From assembly GCA_937928755.1 (NCBI GenBank), contig CALEZI010000072.1, positions 1 to 64,000 on the forward strand: DNA of 64,000 bases, given 5' to 3'. This document shows, in pieces, positions 35,616 through 43,160 of the stretch. Numbering within the stretch: position 1 is the first letter of the stretch; each line of letters starts with the position of its first letter. The position numbers and the translations under genes are program-made. Under the pieces are notes generated by a model, which worked only from the letters and a program-made list of their open reading frames with translations, was not told where the DNA came from and searched no databases. Source of the DNA: an uncultured Rhodanobacteraceae bacterium (GTDB taxonomy: Bacteria > Pseudomonadota > Gammaproteobacteria > Xanthomonadales > SZUA-5).

Positions 35616-37493
35616 GTGAGCCAGCACGACCGAAGCGTGAGCCGATCGGTGTTGCGCGGGCTGCGGCCGTTGATCGGGAGCGGCCATCGGGTCAAGGCAA
35701 TCCTTGACACCGCCCCGGCATGCGTTGCCTTGCGCGTCGGCCGCGCGAGCCGCTGGCGCTGCCTGGTCCTCCTGACAGTGCTGTTGGCGGGCGTCGCGCG
35801 TGCCGATGAGGCCTTCCAGCAGGATCTCGAACGCGCCACCAGGCTGAGTGTCACCGCGCCCTGGCAACAGACCCAGGAGGCCCTCGACGGACTGCGCGCG
35901 CGACTCACCGGCGCCAGCGACCGCCAGCGCGCCGACTTCCTGCTGCTGCAGGCGCGCAACCTGGCGCTGGCCGGTCGTCTGGATGACGCCCTCGGCGTGG
36001 TCGACGAGTTGATTGCACTGCCACTGAATCGTGCCCAGAACATCAGGGCGCATGGGCTTGGCGCGAATGTCGCGATGCTCGCCCGGCGCTACGAAAAATC
36101 CTTCGAGCTGCTGGGCAAGGGCTTGGCGTTGGAGCCGGATCTGGACGACCCCGATGGGCTGGTTGGCCTGCTCAGCGTCGCCTCCTACATCCACGCCCAG
36201 GCCGGACAGCCGCAACGTGCGATCGAGTACGGCCTGCGATCGCTGGAGTTCGCGCAAGCGACCGCCAACGTCCGCGATCTCTGCGTGACTACCCAGCGCA
36301 TCGCCTTCGCCTACAAGGTGGCAGCGGAACCAGTGCAGGCGGAAAACTACTACCGGCGCGCGATGGCTTCGTGCGAACAGGCCGGCGATCCGGTTTTTCG
36401 CGGCGCCGCCCAATCCGGTCTGGGCGACTTGCTGCGCCAGCAGGGCAGGCTGGACGAGGCCGCAGCGATGTTCGAGCAGGCTATTGCCGGTCTGCAGGCA
36501 GCCGGCTTCAGTGTCGGCCTCGCGGAGGCACGCTACTACCAGGCGCGGCTGCAACTGGCGCGCGGGCAATTCGATGCGGTGCGCATCACCCTGGCCGACC
36601 TGGCGGACGGCTTCCGTGCCAGCGCTCATTGGGATTATCTGGCCGAGAGCAACCGGATGCTGGCCGAGGTCGCGCGTCGCGAAGGCGACGATCGCAGCGC
36701 AGCGGAGCTGTTGCTCGTGGCGCTGGACGCCCGCGAAAAGCATCTCGACCGCGAGCGCGCGCTGCACCTGGCCTTTCTCGGCGTCGAGTTCGACCTGCAA
36801 TTCAAGGAACAGGAACTGGCGCTGCTGCGCGAGCAGGCGCGCGGAGCGCAACTCCAGGAAGAAGCGCAACGCCAGCGCCAGCGCCTGCACCTGCTCGGCG
36901 TGGCCGTGGCGCTCCTGACCGTGGTGGTGCTTGTGCTGCTTCTGCTGCACACACGCCGCGAACGTCGGCGCCTGCTCGAACTGTCGCGACACGACGGACT
37001 CACCGGCCTCAACAACCACACCTGGTTTTTCGAAATCGCCAGCGCCGAGCTGAAGAATGCGCATGGCGAGAGGCGCCCGCTGACGCTGCTGCTTGCCGAC
37101 ATCGATTTCTTCAAGCAGGTCAACGACCAGCATGGCCACCCTGCCGGAGACGAGGTGCTGCGCCGAGTGGCCGCGCTGCTTCGCGAGTGCTTCGACGAGC
37201 ACGGCATCCTCGGGCGAGTTGGCGGCGAGGAGTTCGGAATCAGCCTGCCCTCGACCTCCGTGCAACAGGCGCAAGCGCTGCTGCAACAGTTCCGTGCACG
37301 GCTGGCGCAGGCATGTCCTGGCCCTGGGGATAGCCCGGTCACGATGAGCTTTGGCGTCGCCGGGCTCGGCGACGGGGAAAGTCTGGACGCGTTGCGTGCG
37401 CGTGCCGACGCTGCGCTTTACGACGCCAAGCACTCCGGTCGCGATCGGGTCGTGGTGGCCGCCGATCCCCTGCCGTCGGCGGTCGCGGCGTGA
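35616..37493 (+). CDS. TPR-containing membrane diguanylate cyclase within the borosin locus
   Basis: A 625-aa protein predicted to synthesise cyclic di-GMP. A hydrophobic export segment (RCLVLLTVLLAGVARA, about 49-64) precedes a periplasmic TPR array (about 70-410). A membrane helix lies near 425-447 (VALLTVVVLVLLLL), followed by a GGDEF domain with DIDFFKQVNDQHGH and intact GGEEF at 536-540. The start used is GTG 35616. A TTG at 35730 would leave only 28 residues up to the start of the mature protein and gives a more normal signal peptide. The stop overlaps the methyltransferase GTG (GTGA at 37490-37493), so the two are coupled. Confidence 0.87.
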   Translation: MSQHDRSVSRSVLRGLRPLIGSGHRVKAILDTAPACVALRVGRASRWRCLVLLTVLLAGVARADEAFQQDLERATRLSVTAPWQQTQEALDGLRARLTGASDRQRADFLLLQARNLALAGRLDDALGVVDELIALPLNRAQNIRAHGLGANVAMLARRYEKSFELLGKGLALEPDLDDPDGLVGLLSVASYIHAQAGQPQRAIEYGLRSLEFAQATANVRDLCVTTQRIAFAYKVAAEPVQAENYYRRAMASCEQAGDPVFRGAAQSGLGDLLRQQGRLDEAAAMFEQAIAGLQAAGFSVGLAEARYYQARLQLARGQFDAVRITLADLADGFRASAHWDYLAESNRMLAEVARREGDDRSAAELLLVALDAREKHLDRERALHLAFLGVEFDLQFKEQELALLREQARGAQLQEEAQRQRQRLHLLGVAVALLTVVVLVLLLLHTRRERRRLLELSRHDGLTGLNNHTWFFEIASAELKNAHGERRPLTLLLADIDFFKQVNDQHGHPAGDEVLRRVAALLRECFDEHGILGRVGGEEFGISLPSTSVQQAQALLQQFRARLAQACPGPGDSPVTMSFGVAGLGDGESLDALRARADAALYDAKHSGRDRVVVAADPLPSAVAA

Positions 37494-38293
37494 GTGCGCG
37501 CCTCGTGGTGGTGGGTAGCGGTATCCAGCTCGGTCGCCACATCAGCGAACGCACGCTCGGCGAGATCCGCGCCGCCGATCGGGTGTTCGCGCTGACCGAC
37601 GCGCCGACGCTGCAATGGCTGACGGGATTGCGCCCGGACCTCGACAACCTGGGCGCCTGTTACGCTGCAGACCGCGACCGTCGCGACAGCTACGCCGAAA
37701 TGCAGGCGCGCATCGTTGCACCCCTGCACCATGGTTTACGCGTCTGCGCCGTGTTCTACGGGCATCCCGGCGTCTATGCGCAGGTGCCGCATCGGGCGAT
37801 CGCGCTGGCGCGTGAGGCCGGATTCCCGGCGCACATGGAGCCGGGCATCTCCGCCGAAGCCTGCCTGATTGCCGACCTCGGCATCGATCCCGGTCGCCAT
37901 GGCCTGCTGTCCTTCGAGGCGACCCAGTTCCTGGTTCGTCAGCACGCCGTCGACCCGTCCGCCGTGCTGCTGCTGTGGCAGGTTGCGCTCTGCGGTCAGC
38001 TCGACTGCACCGGCTTCGAACCCTGTCCACGCCGCCTGCAGTTGCTGGTCGACAAGTTGCTGCGTTGGTACGCAGCGCAGACACCGGTGATCCTTTATGA
38101 GGCCGCTCAGCTACCGATCGAGCGCTTTCGCGCCGAGCGCATCGCATTGGTCGAACTACCGCAGGCGCGGTTCAAGGAGTACACCACGCTGGTGATTCCG
38201 CCGACCCTGGCCTGCGTCGACGATTCCGCCATGCTGCAGCAGTTGCGCGCGATGGTGCCGACCGGGTCGCGTGTGCCGCTGCCGCCGCGCTGA
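37490..38293 (+). CDS. Split-borosin peptide alpha-N-methyltransferase (SonM-like)
   Basis: A 267-aa enzyme of the tetrapyrrole-methylase fold. Landmarks are VVVGSGIQLGRHIS (7-19), the R-R-D-S-Y-A-E-M segment (64-71) matching the catalytic Arg/Tyr cluster of borosin enzymes, CAVFYGHPGVYAQV (86-99), HMEPGISAEACLIADLGIDP (115-134), SFEATQFLV, and LLLWQVALCG (161-169). These match SonM of Shewanella far better than cobalamin or diphthamide methylases. It should use SAM to methylate backbone amides of the precursor core. Unlike fungal OphMA the substrate is a separate peptide. GTG start 37490 overlaps the upstream stop. Confidence 0.88.
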   Translation: MSARLVVVGSGIQLGRHISERTLGEIRAADRVFALTDAPTLQWLTGLRPDLDNLGACYAADRDRRDSYAEMQARIVAPLHHGLRVCAVFYGHPGVYAQVPHRAIALAREAGFPAHMEPGISAEACLIADLGIDPGRHGLLSFEATQFLVRQHAVDPSAVLLLWQVALCGQLDCTGFEPCPRRLQLLVDKLLRWYAAQTPVILYEAAQLPIERFRAERIALVELPQARFKEYTTLVIPPTLACVDDSAMLQQLRAMVPTGSRVPLPPR

Positions 38294-38363
38294 GATCCCG
38301 TCCCCGGTGGCACGCGAGCGATTGCGGCGGCTCTGCGCGCGGCGGCATGGCTTCGCAGCGAGT

Positions 38364-38789
38364 TCAGCCTTTGCTGCGCGATTCATTGAACAACTGCAGA
38401 AGCTGTTCCGCGGTCATCAAGGCCCGGTTCCTGTTCAGCAACTTCCCGTCGCCCGCAAACAGCAGCAACTGGGTCGCCGTGGCTTGATGCTGGCGCATGA
38501 ACTGTTGCGTATCCGGCCGACCGATGTCCGCGACCAGGAAATGCAAGTCGTCGGCGAGGCTTTCCCGCGCCTGGTCCATTTCCCGGGTCTGCTGGTTGCT
38601 GACCACCAGATTGGGATCGTAGACAAAAACCAGGGCAGGCTTGCCCGCGCCAATCTTGCCCAGATCCGCATCAAAGCCCCTCGGCAAGGTCAGCGCCACA
38701 AGCGCCACCATCCCGGCGATGAATGCGGCGGCAGCTCCTCGCCTCCACCAACGGCCAGTCACCTGGCCCGACTCAGTTCGCGCTTGCAT
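38364..38789 (-). CDS. Membrane-anchored thioredoxin-fold-like hypothetical protein
   Basis: A 141-aa protein with one N-terminal membrane helix (about 17-35, AAAAFIAGMVALVALTL). The soluble domain has a thioredoxin-like order: KPALVFVYDPNLVVSNQQ, then LHFLVADIGRPDTQQFMRQHQATATQLLLFAGDGKLL. The expected C-x-x-C is missing; the position holds P-N-L-V. It is therefore unlikely to be a redox enzyme. It is convergent with the borosin methyltransferase, 70 bp away, and separate from that operon. Similarity to YbbN or TlpA-like folds is only structural guesswork. Confidence 0.65.
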   Translation of the reverse strand: MQARTESGQVTGRWWRRGAAAAFIAGMVALVALTLPRGFDADLGKIGAGKPALVFVYDPNLVVSNQQTREMDQARESLADDLHFLVADIGRPDTQQFMRQHQATATQLLLFAGDGKLLNRNRALMTAEQLLQLFNESRSKG

Positions 38790-38906
38790 CGATCATTCCT
38801 TTGTTGTGATGTCGTGAATCGACGGCAGCGCGCCCGGGAAATCAGCGCCATGCTGCCGCCCCAGCCTACGGCTATGGCCGGCTGTTTCGAGGCTTCGGGC
38901 TGCCGG

Positions 38907-39278
38907 CTACCGGGAACGGCAAGCACCGGTTGTCGTTTGTTCGCGGCCGCCGTCATCGTACAGGATGTTGATCGACGAGCCGTCTTTGCCCATCTGGGAA
39001 ATCTTGCCGGGGTACCAGTCCGCGCCACCAGCCCAAAGGCACTCGACACGACTTCCAACGCGCCAGTCGTACTTGCGAACCTGTTTGAGCGTCAGCGTGT
39101 CCTTGGTGCCGTCGTCGAATGCCACCTTGATCCTGTCGCCTGAACGACTTTCCACCACGCCCGGGAACCAGTACTTCCCGCCACGATAGTTCCCCAGAAC
39201 CCAGTCTCCAGGCGCTTGCGCAAAAAGCGCGCTGGGTGCCAGCAAACAGAATGACAACGAGAGCAGAAGTGCTTTCAT
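38907..39278 (-). CDS. Secreted tandem Tudor/agenet-like protein
   Basis: A 123-aa exported protein (signal peptide about 1-20, ending LFA-Q). Two copies of an SH3-like barrel motif follow: GNYRGGKYWFPGVVESRSG with IKVAFDDGTKDTL, and CLWAGGADWYPGKISQMG with INILYDDGGRE. Such W-x-P-G-x-(V/I) plus Y/F-D-D-G repeats mark Tudor-knot or agenet-like domains. In bacteria they are small periplasmic proteins of unknown binding partner. Start 39278 was chosen for the signal peptide; the longer frame to 39875 is antisense noise. Confidence 0.72.
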   Translation of the reverse strand: MKALLLSLSFCLLAPSALFAQAPGDWVLGNYRGGKYWFPGVVESRSGDRIKVAFDDGTKDTLTLKQVRKYDWRVGSRVECLWAGGADWYPGKISQMGKDGSSINILYDDGGREQTTTGACRSR

Positions 39279-39669
39279 GGCGGGCGATTTCCTCAGGCAA
39301 GATTCGGCGACAGTGCACGCCCGATGTGGGCAGATGGCACCGGATAGCTCGCCAAGTATGGTCCGTGCCGGCCAGCAACGGGAAGCCTGGAGTCCGTTTG
39401 ACGGCGCGAGAGCGGAGCCTGGCCGCCCTCGCCGCCGATCCGCGTCGACGACCTGCTTGATCGCCAGCAAGGAGCCGGCATGCATACCTGCGGCTGGCAT
39501 CGACGGGTACGCGTACGCGAGCGCCAGCGCGAATCGGGAAACACGCTTCCAGCGCTCAGCTGAGCTTCGCGACGTCAGCCCTTGAGCACCGTCAAGGCTC
39601 GTCCGGGTCGGCCAGCAACGATGTCCAGGATTAGAATGGCTCGCGATAGCGTCTTCCGAGGAGAGTACG
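39279..39669. other. 391-bp divergent intergenic region
   Basis: The gap separates the Tudor-like gene from the CotH-like gene. A purine-rich GAGGAGAG ribosome site (about 39658-39665) precedes the right-hand gene. Open frames across it lack coding character. No repeat or recognised promoter was found. Confidence 0.4.
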
Positions 39670-40743
39670 ATGCGGCGCCGTTTCAGCAGGTGGCGGCATG
39701 GAATGCTGTTGTTGATCGGCGGAATCCTTGGCTGGTGTTCGGCGGGATCTGCGTTCGCCGCAGACCCTGGTTCGTCCGCACCGCTGTTGTTTGCCGCGGA
39801 TGAGCCGTTGCGCCTGCGCCTCGAGGCGCCGTACTCAAGGCTGTTCCGGGACAACCGGGGTGACCGCGACTTCAAGAGGGCTCGTCTGGTCTACACCGAC
39901 TCGAGCGGCGCCGAGGTGGCCATCGATCTTGGCCTGCGCGTGCGCGGTCGGTCGCGGGCGGCGAACTGCGACTTCAAGCCGCTGTTGCTGAATTTTCCGG
40001 GCAAGGGCCTCGCCGACAGCGTATTTGCCGGGCAAAACAAACTTAAGCTGGTGACCCACTGCAAGCCGGGCGGCGTTTACGAGCAGTACCTGTGGCTCGA
40101 GTATTCGGCCTATCGCGTCTTCAATCTGCTGACCGACAACAGTTTGCGGGTGCGTGTCGTGGAGGCGACCTACTACGATTCGGAACGCCGGCGCGAGGTC
40201 GCCACCAAGCCCGGGCTGCTGATCGAGGACGAAAAGAGATTCGCGGCACGCCAGAGACTCGCGGCGGTCCCGGACTCGAAAATCGATCGCGCGCGTTACG
40301 ACCAGGGTGCATTGGCCCTGGTCGAGATGTTCGAGTATTTCATCGGCAACACCGATTGGTCGGCCGTGGCCCCGCCGGTCGATGGCGATTGCTGCCACAA
40401 CGTCGTGCCCTTCGCGCGCAACGACGGCACGCTGTTACCTGTCCCCTACGACTTCGATCTTTCAGGACTGGTCAACAAGCCGGAGGCGATGCCCGGTGCG
40501 GGGCTGCCCATCCGCCGGGTGCGCCAGCGACTCTATCGCGGTCCCTGCCGCGAGCTTTCCGTCATCGAAGCGAGCTTCGCGCCCTTCCTGCGCCAGCGCG
40601 CGGAGATCGCCGCCGTGTTTCAGGGCAATTCGCACCTCGACAAACAACGGCGGGAAAACTCGCTGCGCTACATCGACGAGTTCTACGCGGTCCTCGCCGA
40701 TCCCGGGCGGGTACAAGTGGAGTTCCGGTCCGCATGCCCTTGA
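39670..40743 (+). CDS. Secreted CotH-like protein
   Basis: A 357-aa exported protein (signal peptide about 1-30, ending AFA). It has the general pattern of the CotH kinase-like family: a beta-rich start (LRLRLEAPYSRLFRDNRGDRDF), then FKPLLLNFPG, a helical segment with VEMFEYFIGNTDWS (218-231), a CCHN pair, and LPVPYDFDLSGLVN (256-269). The N-T-D and D-F-D residues lie where atypical-kinase catalytic residues would be. Two cysteines beside the active-site candidate (CCHN) are unusual. Kinase activity is not established. The ATG at 39670 follows a good ribosome site. Confidence 0.72.
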   Translation: MRRRFSRWRHGMLLLIGGILGWCSAGSAFAADPGSSAPLLFAADEPLRLRLEAPYSRLFRDNRGDRDFKRARLVYTDSSGAEVAIDLGLRVRGRSRAANCDFKPLLLNFPGKGLADSVFAGQNKLKLVTHCKPGGVYEQYLWLEYSAYRVFNLLTDNSLRVRVVEATYYDSERRREVATKPGLLIEDEKRFAARQRLAAVPDSKIDRARYDQGALALVEMFEYFIGNTDWSAVAPPVDGDCCHNVVPFARNDGTLLPVPYDFDLSGLVNKPEAMPGAGLPIRRVRQRLYRGPCRELSVIEASFAPFLRQRAEIAAVFQGNSHLDKQRRENSLRYIDEFYAVLADPGRVQVEFRSACP

Positions 40744-40777
40744 TCGGCTGAACCTCGCCGAATCGGCGGCGATGGGC

Positions 40778-41025
40778 TAGCCCGCATTTCTCACACCGGT
40801 CGCGGATGATCGCGAAGAGCTTTGCGCCGAGCGCAAGGCGCGACGACGAGGAATGGTCATTCCATTGCAAGGAGGAGCAACGCCGCAGTCGGCGCAAAGA
40901 ACGAGCGAGGGCCGCGAAGCGAAAAGATGCTGGCGACAGACTGCAATCGGAGCCTTCAGTCCGAGAGACAGCCGCCGTGTGAGGAAACGAGCATCTTTTC
41001 GCGCCGGTGTGAGAAATGCGGGCTA
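40778..41025. mobile_element. 248-bp MITE-like element with perfect 22-bp terminal inverted repeats
   Basis: Bases 40778-40799 and 41004-41025 are exact inverted copies, starting TAGCCCGCATTTCTCACACC. Taking the outer TA as a target duplication leaves 20-bp repeats, as for IS630/Tc1- or IS5-related MITEs. The inside carries further perfect inverted pairs: 40820-40830 with 40889-40899, 40850-40863 as one palindrome, and 40919-40931 with 40990-41002. It has no ORF. It fills the gap between two convergent genes, and its right end supplies the TAG stop of the SdiA-regulated-like gene. Confidence 0.75.
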
Positions 41026-41943
41026 CTGATCTCGACGCGGATAGAGGGTCAATCGCGCCGCGCCGTCGTCGCCCTCATCGGCGATCAGCAGCGACCCGTC
41101 GGCGCCCAGCGCGATGCCCTCGGGTTGCCAGTGCAGCCGCTTGGGCAGCGTCGCCACCGACACGACCTTGCCGTCGCGGGTGACCTCCGCCAGGCTGCGC
41201 TGGCGCCCGGCGAGAATCAGGTAATGCCCGGTCGCGGGATCGACCTCGACGCCACTCGGCTGAAACTTGTCCTCGTCGAGAGATGCTGTGAACGCAGCAA
41301 ATGGAATCGTCAGCCGATCGCCCCGGACGAGTTGCCGGGTCTGGACCGACCAGCGATCGATGCACACCAACCCAGCCAGCGCGGCCGAGCGTGGGTTTTT
41401 CGAAACGAGGATCAACTCGCCCCGGTCGCTGGCGCTACCCAGACTCTCGAGTTCGTACTCGGCACCAAGGCCTGTGTCGTATTCCTCGCAACTGACGTCC
41501 TCGCCATCGGTGCCCTGCGGACAGGCATAAATGACACCATCGCTGGTGACCAGATAGATCCGATCTCCAAGCACGGTTATGCCTTCGAAGTCGGCGGCGA
41601 CCGGATGACCATCTTTCACGATGGCGAAGGTGCTGCGCACGGCGCCGGTCGCCGGGTCCAATTCGCTGACCAAGCCCTTTTCGTCATTGTGCGCCAACAG
41701 ACGATGGTCGCTGGTCATCGCCAGGCCGGAGATCTCCTTGAGGCGATGCGGCAGCTTGCGCTGCACCGCGTGGTCCTTGTCCAGGTGATAGCGTGCCAGG
41801 AGTCCGGACGGAAGTGGACGCTCCGCGCTGGCCGCAGCTTCGGGTACGGGCTTTCCGGCGGTTACCGGCGGCAGGAAATGCAGGACGACGCCCAGCAGCA
41901 GGACCAGCAGAGTCAAGATCTCGCGGCGTTCGATCGTCGGCAT
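41023..41943 (-). CDS. SdiA-regulated-like (YjiK-type) beta-propeller protein
   Basis: A 306-aa protein anchored or exported by an N-terminal hydrophobic segment (about 9-29). The rest fits the SdiA-regulated/esterase-like propeller: LKEISGLAMTSDHRLLAHNDEKG, ADFEGITVLGDRIYLVTSDG, ELESLGSASDRGELILVSKNP, and LHWQPEGIALGADGSLLIADEGD. D-F-E-G and P-E-G-I residues are typical of the family. Function is unknown. It lies 16 bp after the DUF4956 gene and is probably its operon partner. Its stop codon is formed by the end of the TIR element. Confidence 0.8.
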   Translation of the reverse strand: MPTIERREILTLLVLLLGVVLHFLPPVTAGKPVPEAAASAERPLPSGLLARYHLDKDHAVQRKLPHRLKEISGLAMTSDHRLLAHNDEKGLVSELDPATGAVRSTFAIVKDGHPVAADFEGITVLGDRIYLVTSDGVIYACPQGTDGEDVSCEEYDTGLGAEYELESLGSASDRGELILVSKNPRSAALAGLVCIDRWSVQTRQLVRGDRLTIPFAAFTASLDEDKFQPSGVEVDPATGHYLILAGRQRSLAEVTRDGKVVSVATLPKRLHWQPEGIALGADGSLLIADEGDDGAARLTLYPRRDQ

Positions 41944-41959
41944 CTGCCACTCACCGAGG

Positions 41960-42922
41960 TCAGTCTTTCTTCGACCCGAGCTTGCTGAGCTCGGCCCACA
42001 TCACATGCGGATCGCCCTGTTCGATGGCACGAACGAATTCGTCTCGATCCACCGATTTCTTGATCCTGAGGTCGAACTCGATGATCGACGTGCCGTCGTC
42101 CTGTGGCGTGATCTCGACGATCTGCCATCGCTTCACGTGCTGCTCGAGGAATGCAATGACGGAATGCTGCGCCGGTTCGGCCTGCGTGGCTTGAAGACTC
42201 AATCGTGCGTTGAAGGGTTTGCCTGGCTCCTCGACGCTGCTCTCGGGCGTCACGGTCTCGACGGTATTGATGTTTCTTGCCGGAGGCTGCGGTTCGGCGA
42301 GTCGCCAACCATTCAATGTGGCCGGGGAACTGCCGAAATCCAGCCGCCAGACGGTCAGGGCAACCGCGTTGAACAGCATGGACGCGATGACAGCTACGGC
42401 AAGCAACTGCACGCCGGCCGCCAATCCGGCACCGATGACGATGAACATGTACACGGCGTCCATGGAATCGTCGAGCGAGGTGCGGAAACGCACGGCTGCG
42501 ACGATGCCCGCCAGGCTGAAGGCCAACGCCAGGCTACCCTTGGCCAGGAACACGACGAGCGTGATGGCGATCGGCACAACCAACAAGGTGTGCGCGAAGG
42601 CCTGGCTATAACGCTTGCGCGGTCGCGTCCAGCGGTAGACCCACACCACCGGCAGCACAACCAGCATCGCAGCGACCAGCGAAAGCAGGATCGGGACCGA
42701 CTTTTCTGGCGCCAGCAACTGCATGGTGTCCGACAACTCGGGGGTTGTTGCCACCAAGCCGTTGGCGAGATCGGTGAGATCGACACTGGCTCTGGCGCCC
42801 TCGCGCATGCGCTCCTGGTTGACGTACACCCCGAGGACCGGAAACAGATGAAAGATACCGCTGGCGACGACAATGACCGTCACGTAGTACGCGACGAGCC
42901 GGACAATGATGTTGTTCAACAT
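41960..42922 (-). CDS. DUF4956 family membrane protein
   Basis: A 320-aa inner-membrane protein. Helices include IIVRLVAYYVTVIVVASGIF (about 4-24), a pair near 73-130, and the diagnostic DUF4956 core GSLALAFSLAGIVAAVRFRTSLDD (about 130-153) followed by AVYMFIVIGAGLAAGVQLLAVAVIASM. A cytoplasmic domain of about 120 residues ends the protein. DUF4956 genes often neighbour CotH-like and VTC-like polyphosphate genes; the CotH-like partner is close by and no VTC gene is seen. The ATG at 42922 follows a GGGGGCAG purine site. Confidence 0.85.
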   Translation of the reverse strand: MLNNIIVRLVAYYVTVIVVASGIFHLFPVLGVYVNQERMREGARASVDLTDLANGLVATTPELSDTMQLLAPEKSVPILLSLVAAMLVVLPVVWVYRWTRPRKRYSQAFAHTLLVVPIAITLVVFLAKGSLALAFSLAGIVAAVRFRTSLDDSMDAVYMFIVIGAGLAAGVQLLAVAVIASMLFNAVALTVWRLDFGSSPATLNGWRLAEPQPPARNINTVETVTPESSVEEPGKPFNARLSLQATQAEPAQHSVIAFLEQHVKRWQIVEITPQDDGTSIIEFDLRIKKSVDRDEFVRAIEQGDPHVMWAELSKLGSKKD

Positions 42923-43160
42923 GCTGCCCCCAGATGGCGGAACGCTGCCGGATTCAAGGTCGCAAACCCAGAATCGCTTCAGGATAGCGCCATCAAATTG
43001 GGAGAGCTTGCGGAAGATCATCTCGGGCTACGTCCCAGGATCCGGATCGTGCATTCGGCTCGTCGAACCCAAACGCGGCTCCGCCGAGCCGGGGTTTGCA
43101 TCGGACGTGGAAATCATGCTCCGCGCGCAGTCCGAGTGGCATGCCGCCCATCGGCGGCGG

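Noticed and set aside
39279..39875. An upstream extension of the Tudor-like gene
   Set aside because: The extension has no conserved features and would bury a clear signal peptide in the middle of the protein.
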